From the NCBI RefSeq assembly GCF_001545155.1, contig NZ_CP014226.1, positions 867,186-931,185 of the forward strand: DNA of 64,000 nt, written 5' to 3'. A model generated the notes under the pieces. It saw only the letters and a list, made by a program, of their open reading frames with translations, ran no database searches and had not been told where the DNA came from. Shown here in pieces: positions 38,538 to 46,321 of this stretch (position 1 is its first letter; each line of letters starts with the position of its first letter). A program made the position numbers and the translations under genes. This stretch comes from Halomonas chromatireducens (GTDB lineage: Bacteria; Pseudomonadota; Gammaproteobacteria; Pseudomonadales; Halomonadaceae).

Positions 38538-38825
38538 TCAGTTGATCAGCCAGCTCAACACCGTGACGCCGAGCAGCCCCCAGATCAGGGTCGCCACCAG
38601 GCGCCGGCGCAGCAGGGCGCGCAGGCCCAGATAGAGCAGCCACAGGCCGAGAACCAGGATCAACAGGCTCACCAGGGTAGTCGGGACGCCTAGCGAAGCG
38701 GAGAGGCCGTGGAAAAATCCACGGGCGGCATCGCCCAGGTTCTGGAAGAAGTGGATCAGCAGATCCACCATGAAACGGATGATCTCGCCGAGTGTCTTGC
38801 CCAGCCAGGTAAAGAAATCTTGCAT
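38538..38825 (-). CDS. Small membrane protein of unknown function
   Basis: 95 residues. An amphipathic N-terminal half (IIRFMVDLLIHFFQNLGDAA) is followed by a strong transmembrane pair (VSLLILVLGLWLLYLG and ATLIWGLLGVTVLSWL) flanked by Arg residues. I do not recognise a family. It starts 17 bases after the CBS-pair gene on the same strand and is therefore likely the last gene of the DUF1538-PII-CBS operon. Confidence 0.7.
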   Translation of the reverse strand: MQDFFTWLGKTLGEIIRFMVDLLIHFFQNLGDAARGFFHGLSASLGVPTTLVSLLILVLGLWLLYLGLRALLRRRLVATLIWGLLGVTVLSWLIN

Positions 38826-38842
38826 GTGTCGTTCCGGTAGCC

Positions 38843-39229
38843 TTACTCGATCATGTCGAGAACGGTCCCTACGATATCATCCATGGTGACCAGGCCCACC
38901 AACTTGTTGTCATCGAGCACCAGAATCCGCTTCACCACGCTGTCGGTCATCAGGCTGGCGACATGACGCACATCCAGTGACTCGCCGACGCCGATGGCCG
39001 GCTTGGCGCAGACGTCATAGACGTTGATCAAGTCGATATCACCGTTCTCGGCGACGATGGTCTTGAGGATATTGGTGTAGGTGATCAGGCCCCAGGCGTC
39101 GTGGGGGTCCTGCTGCTCGACGACCAGGCTTTTGAGGTTGTGGCGCTTCATCAACCCCAGGGCGTCGCGAAGGGTGGCGAAGGGCGATACCGTCACCACG
39201 TCGCGCATCATGATGTCCTTGACCAGCAT
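38843..39229 (-). CDS. CBS-pair protein
   Basis: 128 residues consisting only of two CBS motifs (DIMMRDVVTVSPFATLRDAL and the second near ESLDVRHVASLM, closing with LVGLVTMDDIVG). Stand-alone CBS pairs bind adenine nucleotides and usually regulate a partner. It lies 24 bases downstream of the PII-like gene and follows the DUF1538 transporter, so regulation of that membrane protein by cell energy state is a reasonable inference. Confidence 0.87.
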   Translation of the reverse strand: MLVKDIMMRDVVTVSPFATLRDALGLMKRHNLKSLVVEQQDPHDAWGLITYTNILKTIVAENGDIDLINVYDVCAKPAIGVGESLDVRHVASLMTDSVVKRILVLDDNKLVGLVTMDDIVGTVLDMIE

Positions 39230-39253
39230 CTTGTCACTCCGTCTGTTATTGAA

Positions 39254-39604
39254 TCAGTGGTCGTGTCTGAGCCGCTCTTCGAAGCGCTTGACCTGCGACA
39301 TGTCGATGCCACCGAGGTGCTCCACGGGCAGCGTCATTACCAAACCCTTGGAGTCATCGCCGGAAGCGTTGAGTACCTGGCGTATGGCCTTAAGTACCTT
39401 CAGCGACAGCCCTTTCTCCAGCGTCATCAGCATGATGCTTTGACTGCCCTCGAAGGTCAGGCCGAAGAAGGTCTTCTTGCGCTCCCCACCGATTCCTCGG
39501 CCTGACATCAGGGTCATGCCAACGGCACCCGCGTCGGTGGCGGCATCGATGCACTCCTGCTCGAGATCCTCCGGAGCGATGGCAACCAATAGCGAAAACT
39601 TCAT
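39254..39604 (-). CDS. PII-like signalling protein linked to the DUF1538 transporter
   Basis: 116 residues with a PII-like pattern: a beta-alpha-beta core, TLMSGRGIGGERKKTFFGL where the T-loop should be, and a C-terminal MTLPVEHLGGI. The uridylylated Tyr of GlnB is absent. PII proteins commonly plug or gate a membrane partner encoded beside them. The ATG overlaps the DUF1538 stop (ATGA), strong evidence of co-translation. Confidence 0.75.
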   Translation of the reverse strand: MKFSLLVAIAPEDLEQECIDAATDAGAVGMTLMSGRGIGGERKKTFFGLTFEGSQSIMLMTLEKGLSLKVLKAIRQVLNASGDDSKGLVMTLPVEHLGGIDMSQVKRFEERLRHDH

Positions 39605-41097
39605 GTCCTCTTGCCTCCAGACTTGGCCACCCAATCCATGAGGATGGCATAGCTCATAACGGTCACGATAGGGAAGATCGAGGCGAAAGCGATCAGCCCG
39701 AAGCCGTCGATCAGTACGTTACGTCCATCGATCTGGCTGGCCAGGCCAATGCCGAGCGCCGTTACCAGGGGCACGGTCACCTCGGAGGTCGTTACGCCTC
39801 CCAGGTCGAAGGCCAAAGCCACGATATACCGGGGCGCCAGGGCGGTCAGCAGGATAACCAGCGTATAACCACCGATAATGTAGTGGTGAATGGAGTCGCC
39901 GGTGATGATGCGATGTACACCGATGGTAATGCCAATGGCCACGCCGAGTGCCACCAGCAGGCGGATCACGTTGCCCTGGATCTTGCCCGCTGCTGCCTCT
40001 TCGGCCTGCTGACCAATGGCGATAAGTGCCGGTTCGGCCATGGTGGTGGCGAAACCGATGCAGAAGGCGAAGAGATAGACCCAGAGCCAGGTATCGAGGG
40101 TGACCAATTGGTAGGCCATGCTCTGGCCGATGGGGAAGAGGCCGAGCTTGAGACCCACCACGAAGGCGTAGAGACCGATGATGACCAGGGCGAAGCCAAT
40201 GCTGACCCTGAGTGGATCGGCAAGTGAACGCTTGAGGACGGCGTATTGGAAGAACAGGATCACCAGAATGATCGGCAGCACGTCGCGCAACATGCTGAAA
40301 AGATCGAGCACCATGACCAACAGCCCGGAAGGGGGCTCTGTGTCGCTGCTGGGCGCGACCAGCTCTGCGCTATTGGCGATGCTGCCCGGATCGGCGTAGA
40401 CCAGGATGCCGTAGAGCTGGACGCTGATCATCGGCACCATCACGGCCAGCGCCACCAGGCCGAAGCCATCGATCAGTGAGCTGCGGCCACGAATGGAGGC
40501 CGCGAGGCCAATGCCCAGGGCGGCTATAAGGGGCACAGTGACGATATTGGTGGTCACCCCGCCGGAGTCGTAGGCCAGGCCGACGATTTCTTCGGGCGCG
40601 AAGAACGTCACCAAGACGACCAGCATATACCCCACGATCATATACCAGTGCAGGGGGTGGCCCAGAATGATTCGGAACACACCGAGCGCCATCACCAGCC
40701 CCACGGAGCCGGCAACGATCAGGCGTAGCGTCAGGGCGTTGATCCGCCCATCGCTGATCTGTGCGGCCTGATCGGCGACAGCGATCAACGCCGGCTCGGC
40801 CACCACCGCAGAGAATCCGATGGCAAAGCCGAACAGCATCAGGATCGGCATCGAGCCGCGGCGAGCGAACTGGTTGGCCAGGCGCTTGCCCACCGGGAAG
40901 ATACTCAGTTCTAGCCCCTGCAGGAACAGCGCGACGCCAACGGCAACGATCAACAGGCCGATCGTCATGCTTAACCCGTTGTCGGGCCATTGCCTCAACA
41001 GCAGTGCCTGAAAAAGGACCACCACAATGATAATCGGCAACAGGTTACGCATGGCATGGGCCAGCGCTTTGAGAAAATCCCTGAGTTGCTCTGCCAA
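39601..41097 (-). CDS. Tandem DUF1538 multi-pass membrane protein, putative transporter
   Basis: 498 residues with about 12-14 hydrophobic segments. The two halves are internally repeated: each has LLPIIIV/VLPIILV, then GFAIGFSAVVAEPALIA/GFATTMAEPALIA, then YDSGGVTTNIVTVPLI/FDLGGVTTSEVTVPLV, then LIDGFGLVA. This inverted or tandem two-domain plan is common in transporters. The substrate is unknown. First gene of a four-gene minus-strand operon with PII-like, CBS and small membrane proteins. Confidence 0.85.
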   Translation of the reverse strand: MAEQLRDFLKALAHAMRNLLPIIIVVVLFQALLLRQWPDNGLSMTIGLLIVAVGVALFLQGLELSIFPVGKRLANQFARRGSMPILMLFGFAIGFSAVVAEPALIAVADQAAQISDGRINALTLRLIVAGSVGLVMALGVFRIILGHPLHWYMIVGYMLVVLVTFFAPEEIVGLAYDSGGVTTNIVTVPLIAALGIGLAASIRGRSSLIDGFGLVALAVMVPMISVQLYGILVYADPGSIANSAELVAPSSDTEPPSGLLVMVLDLFSMLRDVLPIILVILFFQYAVLKRSLADPLRVSIGFALVIIGLYAFVVGLKLGLFPIGQSMAYQLVTLDTWLWVYLFAFCIGFATTMAEPALIAIGQQAEEAAAGKIQGNVIRLLVALGVAIGITIGVHRIITGDSIHHYIIGGYTLVILLTALAPRYIVALAFDLGGVTTSEVTVPLVTALGIGLASQIDGRNVLIDGFGLIAFASIFPIVTVMSYAILMDWVAKSGGKRT

Positions 41098-41313
41098 GAC
41101 CGGCTCCCCTGAGCATGTTCCGTTGATACGACAATCGGTCTTGTCGCTGTTAAGCGGGGCGTGGACAGGCTAGCCTGTCATTTCAGATAGTAACATTAGC
41201 CTGATTCGATGGATGACTGGCGATGTGCCACGGTCACTGGCGACATGATACGTCTGAGGCCACATTATATCATCGCGTATGGCCTTGTGTGGGAATGCCC
41301 GGTTTGTCGTGAA

Positions 41314-41327
41314 TTGATCAGGGTCAA
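41314..41327. promoter_or_regulatory. Possible FNR/Anr box between the DUF1538 operon and lemA
   Basis: TTGATCAGGGTCAA is one mismatch from the FNR/Anr consensus TTGAT-N4-ATCAA. It lies in the 290-base divergent region, 60 bases before lemA and 217 before the DUF1538 gene. Nothing else of note is seen in this gap. A chance match is quite possible. Confidence 0.3.
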
Positions 41328-41387
41328 GACTATGTTTTTCGTCCGGAACGAGATCGCGCGCATCGCGCAAAAAGGAGAGGAGCAGCC

Positions 41388-41984
41388 ATGAATGTCTCGT
41401 TGATCATCGTGCTGGTGGTGCTGGGCCTGCTGGTCATCTACAGCGTCAGTATTTACAACCGGTTGGTGGCCTTGAAGAACCGCTATCAGAATGCCTTTGC
41501 ACAGATCGAGGTACAGCTGAAGCGTCGTTACGACCTCATTCCCAATCTGGTGGAGACGGCCAAGGGCTACATGGCCCATGAGCGTGAGACACTCCAGGCT
41601 GTCACAGAGGCGCGTAATACGGCCCTGGCGGGCCTAAAGCACGCCGCGGCACAACCCGGAGAGCCGGGAGCCATGGCCGAACTGGCCGGTGCCGAAGGGG
41701 CGCTGGGGGCTGCGCTTGGACGCTTCAACATGGTCATGGAGGCATACCCGGATCTCAAGGCATCCGAGAATATGCGCCAGCTCTCCGAGACGCTCACCAG
41801 CACCGAGAACCGGGTCGCCTTTGCTCGTCAGGCCTTCAATGACGCGGTCATGCAGTACAACACCTACAAGCAGAGTTTCCCTCCGATCCTGCTGGCAGGT
41901 CCGTTGGGGCATCGAGAGGATGCGGCCCTGCTCGAATTCGAGGATAGCGCCGAGATTCAGGCGGCACCCAAGGTCAGCTTCTGA
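41388..41984 (+). CDS. lemA: LemA family protein
   Basis: 198 residues: one N-terminal membrane helix (LIIVLVVLGLLVIYSVSIYN) then a long helical domain with LKNRYQNAFAQIEVQLKRRYDLIPNLVETAK split over the canonical LemA motif, and VAFARQAFNDAVMQYNTY. LemA proteins occur beside M48 membrane proteases, as here, with the protease starting 11 bases later. The role is not settled. Confidence 0.92.
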   Translation: MNVSLIIVLVVLGLLVIYSVSIYNRLVALKNRYQNAFAQIEVQLKRRYDLIPNLVETAKGYMAHERETLQAVTEARNTALAGLKHAAAQPGEPGAMAELAGAEGALGAALGRFNMVMEAYPDLKASENMRQLSETLTSTENRVAFARQAFNDAVMQYNTYKQSFPPILLAGPLGHREDAALLEFEDSAEIQAAPKVSF

Positions 41985-41995
41985 CGGGAGTAGGA

Positions 41996-43933
41996 ATGGA
42001 CTTTTTCGGAGCCCAGGACCAGGCGCGGCGGCTGACGGTACGGCTGGTACTCCTGCTGCTCATGGCGGTGGCCGGTATGGTGGCTGCGGCGGTGCTGATC
42101 GTGGCGGTGGCCATGGCACTGCTCGATGGCGGGCAAGCCGGTGCCGATCCCCTGGCGCGTGCGTTCGACCCGGTGTTGCTTGGCAGTGTCGCCCTTGGGG
42201 TTGTGGCAGTGGTGGCTGTCGGAAGCCTGATGCGCCACCGGCAGCTCCGGGGCGGCGGCTCTGCGGTTGCCGAAGCGTTGGGGGGACGCCTGATCAATGC
42301 GAATACCCATGACACCGACGAGCAACGACTGCTCAATGTGGTGGAGGAGATGGCCATCGCCTCTGGCATGCCCGTGCCGGCGGTCTATGTGCTGGAAGAG
42401 TCCGCCATCAACGCCTTTGCCGCGGGCCACGCGCCCCACGATGCCGCCATCGGTGTCACCCGTGGCGCTATCCAGTCACTCGATCGAGACGAGCTCCAGG
42501 GTGTCATAGCCCATGAATTCAGCCATATCCTGCACGGCGACATGCGCCTCAACATGCGCCTCGTCGCGCTACTCTACGGTATTCTGGTGATTGGCCTGGT
42601 CGGCCGCATGCTGCTGCGGGGCATGGTCGGTCGGCGTGCGGTGCGCAGCTCGCGTCGCGGTAACGGCCAGGCAGTAATGCTGGGTGCGGGCATTGCTCTG
42701 ATGGCAGTGGGCTACGTGGGAACGCTCTGCGGCAATCTCATCAAAGCTGCCGTCAGCCGGCAGCGCGAGTTCCTGGCGGATGCCAGCGCGGTGCAGTACA
42801 CCCGCAATCCGGCAGGCCTGGCGCGGGCACTGAAGCGCCTGGCGGCCCACTCCCATGGCTCCGAGCTGCGGGCCACTCAGGCAGCCGAGTTCAGTCATCT
42901 CTATTTCGGTCGCGGCCTGCGCGGCCTGAGCGGGCTCACCGCCACCCACCCGCCGCTGACTACGCGTATCGAGCGACTAGAGCCCGATTGGGATGGAAAC
43001 CTCCCGGAGCCGCGGCCGGTCAGTGACGATCCGGCAGCCGAAAGGCGTGAACCCGGCGATATGCCGTCGACTGCCGGGCTGGCGGGTCTAGCCGCCGTTG
43101 ATACCCTGTCGTCTCGGCCCACGACGACGCACTCTGCCGGTACGCATGGCCTTTCGCAGCGGGTCGGGCAGCCCGGCCCGGCGGATATCCTGCGTGCACG
43201 CCAGACCTTGGATGGGCTGGACGACCGCCTGCTGGAGGCTGCCCATGAGCCCTATGCCGCCCGGGCGTTGGTCTACGGCATATTGATGGGCGTTGATCCA
43301 TCCAGCCGCCAGCGCCAGCGTCAGGCGCTGGTGGACCAGGCGCTACCAGAGGTGCTGGTGGAGCTGGACCGCCTGGCTCCTCCGCTGGCGGCCATGACCC
43401 CTGGCCAGCGGCTGGCGCTGATCGAACTGGCTTTACCGGTACTGCGCCAGCTGACCACGGCTCAGTTCGCCGGCTTCCGGACCTGCCTTGCCCGGCTGAT
43501 GGCCGAGGAGACGCACCCCGGTGCCCTGCAGTGGGCGCTGCATCGTATCGTGCTTGTGGGAATCGAAGGGCCACGTTACCGTCGACACCGTCATCTTCAG
43601 CTGGCTGCGCTGGAGGCTCCCATTGCACGTTTGCTGTCGAGCCTGGCCAAGGCGGGGGATGTGGAAGAGGCTGAGGCCAGGGAGGCTTTTCAGTCCGCTC
43701 TTCAGGCGTTGCCGATCGCGCCAGCTTACATGGACCGGTTGGCGGGTCCGGCGGAGCTGGATCAGGCAGTGGAAAAGCTGCTGCAGTTGCCGGACGACGA
43801 CAAGATTCTGCTGCTGGATGCCATGGCGCGCTGCGTGTTCCACGACGGTCGTATTGCGCCGCCTGAGGCTGAGATGTTGCGGGCGGTTGCCTGGTCAATG
43901 GGCTGCCCATTGCCGGCGACAGCCGCTGATTGA
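41996..43933 (+). CDS. M48 (HtpX-like) membrane metalloprotease with TerB-like C-terminal domain
   Basis: 645 residues, more than twice HtpX. Two transmembrane helices near 18-42 and 60-78, then the zinc motif HEFSH (173-177) with REFLADASA supplying the third ligand. More membrane segments lie at 188-205 and near 225-250. After about residue 340 there is a linker, then a helical domain; the last ~60 residues (DDDKILLLDAMARCVFHDGR, IAPPEAEMLRAVAWSMG) look like a TerB-type fold. It probably degrades membrane proteins and may use the tail as a metal or stress sensor, which is inference. Paired with lemA. Confidence 0.85.
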   Translation: MDFFGAQDQARRLTVRLVLLLLMAVAGMVAAAVLIVAVAMALLDGGQAGADPLARAFDPVLLGSVALGVVAVVAVGSLMRHRQLRGGGSAVAEALGGRLINANTHDTDEQRLLNVVEEMAIASGMPVPAVYVLEESAINAFAAGHAPHDAAIGVTRGAIQSLDRDELQGVIAHEFSHILHGDMRLNMRLVALLYGILVIGLVGRMLLRGMVGRRAVRSSRRGNGQAVMLGAGIALMAVGYVGTLCGNLIKAAVSRQREFLADASAVQYTRNPAGLARALKRLAAHSHGSELRATQAAEFSHLYFGRGLRGLSGLTATHPPLTTRIERLEPDWDGNLPEPRPVSDDPAAERREPGDMPSTAGLAGLAAVDTLSSRPTTTHSAGTHGLSQRVGQPGPADILRARQTLDGLDDRLLEAAHEPYAARALVYGILMGVDPSSRQRQRQALVDQALPEVLVELDRLAPPLAAMTPGQRLALIELALPVLRQLTTAQFAGFRTCLARLMAEETHPGALQWALHRIVLVGIEGPRYRRHRHLQLAALEAPIARLLSSLAKAGDVEEAEAREAFQSALQALPIAPAYMDRLAGPAELDQAVEKLLQLPDDDKILLLDAMARCVFHDGRIAPPEAEMLRAVAWSMGCPLPATAAD

Positions 43934-44086
43934 TACCTGGCTCTACCCGCTGAAAAGGGATCGTTTTGTCGATGCGCTGTCCAACCTATTATCACAGGGC
44001 ACGTGCTCTCGACTTGCAGGTTCGTCAGGGCTTTGCTGCAATGGATCTCTTTTCCTGACGGCCTCACATTGACTGGAGATACTTGA

Positions 44087-44770
44087 ATGGCGAAGACCCC
44101 CTGGAAGCTTGCCGCGGTAGGGCTGACCCTTGCGCTGGGCCTGGCTGGCTGTGGCGATACGGAAGACGAGGCCGGGGCACCCGAGGTCGAGGAGACGGAG
44201 ATTCCCGCGGGCGAGACACTGGAAGATACCATGCCCGACGATACGGAAGCGGCGACCGAAGAGGCGCCCGTGACAGAGGAAGAGGCCACACCGGAGGACG
44301 CTGCTCCCATAGAGCCGGGCGACGACATAGAAGCGGATGCCGAGACGTTGGGTGAATCACCGGCTGCAACCTTGGATGAAGGGGGCGCCCTGCCGGGTGA
44401 GCCTACCAGCTCGGATATCGATGCCATCCTGGAGGACACCGAGCGTCGCTTCGAGGAGGCACAGCGGCGTATTGATGAACAGTATGAAGAGGTTGAGCGA
44501 GATTCGCCGGCACTGGAGCCGATGGAAGAGTCGACGGACTTTCGCTCGACGATCGAACCCATGCAGGACGATGATACCGGCGACTCCCCTTCGGCCATCG
44601 ACGAGGAAGCGGAGCGGCGAGGCGAAACGACGCAGTCGGATATCGATGCCATGCTGGAGGAAACCGAGCGTCGCTTCGAGGAAGCGCGGCGCCAACTCGA
44701 CGAACAGTTCGAAGAAGCCGAGCGGCGCGACCCGCAGAGTGAAGCGCCTCAGTTCGACATCGAGGATTGA
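44087..44770 (+). CDS. Acidic lipoprotein with an internally duplicated helical segment
   Basis: 227 residues. A lipoprotein signal ends LALGLAGC, with C22 as the lipidated residue. The mature part is extremely rich in Glu and Asp. Residues 109-138 and 184-213 are near-identical repeats (SDIDAILEDTERRFEEAQRR and SDIDAMLEETERRFEEARRQ), predicted as charged helices or coiled coil. I do not recognise a family. The acidity suits a halophile envelope. It lies 153 bases after the M48 gene, with possible linkage to it. Confidence 0.75.
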   Translation: MAKTPWKLAAVGLTLALGLAGCGDTEDEAGAPEVEETEIPAGETLEDTMPDDTEAATEEAPVTEEEATPEDAAPIEPGDDIEADAETLGESPAATLDEGGALPGEPTSSDIDAILEDTERRFEEAQRRIDEQYEEVERDSPALEPMEESTDFRSTIEPMQDDDTGDSPSAIDEEAERRGETTQSDIDAMLEETERRFEEARRQLDEQFEEAERRDPQSEAPQFDIED

Positions 44771-44796
44771 GGGCCCGTGCTGCGTCATGCCATGAA

Positions 44797-44822
44797 AAAG
44801 GCCCGCCGTCAGGCGGGCCTTT
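44797..44822. terminator. Bidirectional intrinsic terminator
   Basis: Perfect 11-bp stem AAAGGCCCGCC / GGCGGGCCTTT with loop GTCA. On the minus strand the stem ends in TTTTT, serving the cold-shock gene. On the plus strand it closes the lipoprotein gene, with a shorter T run. Confidence 0.85.
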
Positions 44823-44881
44823 CGTCTGGGGGGCCAGTCTTCAAGCAGAAGCCAGGCCAATGCGCCTGCCGAAGCAGTACC

Positions 44882-45088
44882 TCAGTCGGCGAGCTTGATG
44901 TTGGAGGCCTGAAGGCCCTTCTTGCCCTGGGTGACCTCGAAGGTAACCTTTTGGCCATCCTGCAGGGTCTTGAAGCCGTCAGCCTGAATCTCGGAGAAGT
45001 GGGCGAACAGGTCGTCACCACCGTCGTCCGGAGAGATGAAGCCATAGCCCTTGGTATCGTTGAACCACTTGACAGTGCCAGTTGCCAT
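44882..45088 (-). CDS. Cold-shock protein (CspA family)
   Basis: 68 residues. RNP1 KGYGFISPD and RNP2 DLFAHFSEI are present in an OB fold starting [10 protein letters not shown]. It binds single-stranded nucleic acid and melts RNA secondary structure. The 3' terminator is at 44797-44822. The 510-base region upstream may give the long 5' leader typical of cold-regulated csp genes, but I cannot show it. Confidence 0.94.
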   Translation of the reverse strand: MATGTVKWFNDTKGYGFISPDDGGDDLFAHFSEIQADGFKTLQDGQKVTFEVTQGKKGLQASNIKLAD

Positions 45089-45598
45089 TGTCGATTTCCT
45101 TACTTACTGATTGATCGTGCAGGGCACTCGGCAGTACCGGAGGCCCGAAGTGCGTGGGCAAGGCGAGAAAAGTGCGCTTCGGGTCTATCGACAGTTCGAC
45201 ATACTGTTAACGACTTCCCACTTGCTTTCCGACGCAACGGATAATGCATGAGTGGCGAACCACCATGCCCGCCCAAACAACTTTAGATAGAAATAATCGG
45301 AGCGTCCAGCGAATCCCGAGCATGAAATATGCCATACCGAGTCTGTCCTTGAGCCGACCCATGCCTGCCTGCGAGGCGCTACGCACCAGATCGAAAAGCT
45401 GGCTGCAGGGAGGCCGCCGGCACCGCGTAGCCAACCGGTGCGGTTCTCTGACGACCACGGCAAAGCCGCAGCCATGCTACCCGGAACGTGTTGTCCCGAT
45501 CGAGGCATTGAGTGCCAGGTGTTGGTTTGTAAGGCGATGGCGTAGAATCGCCCCGTTGCCCGATCCCGGGTAATGCATCGGCAGGGAGCGCTCGAGCC
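45089..45598. other. 510-base divergent intergenic region, no supported gene
   Basis: It separates the minus-strand cold-shock gene from the plus-strand LysE gene. It should hold both promoters. GCGTAGAATCGCC near 45540 resembles a -10 for the LysE gene. Several open frames of 80-110 codons cross it, but none has a credible ribosome site or recognisable composition. The csp-proximal part could be a 5' leader. Confidence 0.5.
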
Positions 45599-46243
45599 AT
45601 GTTGTGGGATGCCCAGTTCTGGCCATTTGTGGTTGCCATTACTCTGCTGACTCTCAGCCCCGGGGTGGATACTTTACTGGTGATCCGCAACACGGCTCGC
45701 GGTGGCGTGCGTGATGGTGTGCTGACCAGCGTGGCGATCTGCTGTGGCCTGTTCGTGCATGCCACCGTGTCGGCGCTGGGGATTTCCCTGATCCTGCTGC
45801 AGTCGGCATGGGCCTTCGGCCTGCTCAAGGTGGCGGGAGCCGGTTACCTGATATGGCTGGGGATCGCCAGTCTGCTGGCGGCACGACGTGGCCAGGGCCT
45901 GCCAATTGAAGGCGTGATGGGCGCGCGCGAGGCGCGCTCGGTGTGGCGGCCGCTTCGGGAAGGGCTGCTGTCCAACGTGCTCAATCCCAAGACCGTTGTC
46001 TTCTACATGGCATTTCTGCCCCAATTCATCGCCCCGACGGACCCTGCCCTGATCAAGTCATTGTGTCTGGCAGGCGTGCATTTCATCATCGCCAACCTGT
46101 GGCAGATCGGTATCGTCTTGACGGTGGGCAGTGCGGGGCGCTGGCTGGGAAGCCGCCTCTTTGCGCGCGTCTTGAATGGAGCAACCGGCGCGGTACTGAT
46201 CGGGTTTGGCATCAAGCTGGCGCTGGAGCGTCACCCCGTTTGA
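45599..46243 (+). CDS. LysE/RhtB family amino-acid exporter
   Basis: 214 residues with about six transmembrane segments. The family signature is LTLSPGVDTLLVIRNTARGG, and the GLLSNVLNPKTVVFYMAFLPQF segment is diagnostic of the LysE superfamily. Exports amino acids such as threonine or homoserine lactones; the substrate here is unknown. It is convergent with slt across a short hairpin (46260-46284). Confidence 0.88.
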   Translation: MLWDAQFWPFVVAITLLTLSPGVDTLLVIRNTARGGVRDGVLTSVAICCGLFVHATVSALGISLILLQSAWAFGLLKVAGAGYLIWLGIASLLAARRGQGLPIEGVMGAREARSVWRPLREGLLSNVLNPKTVVFYMAFLPQFIAPTDPALIKSLCLAGVHFIIANLWQIGIVLTVGSAGRWLGSRLFARVLNGATGAVLIGFGIKLALERHPV

Positions 46244-46321
46244 GCGATTGCAAACGCTTGGGCCCCGGTATGCAACCGGAGCCCAATAAGGGTAATTCTA
46301 GTGTCGTTCGAGTGGCGCCGG

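Noticed and set aside
41209..41391. A 60-codon plus-strand frame before lemA
   Set aside because: It ends within the lemA start, with no ribosome site and no recognisable sequence; it lies in the divergent promoter region.
45244..45573. A 109-codon frame between the cold-shock and LysE genes
   Set aside because: Composition and lack of a start signal suggest chance; the region more likely holds two promoters and a csp leader.
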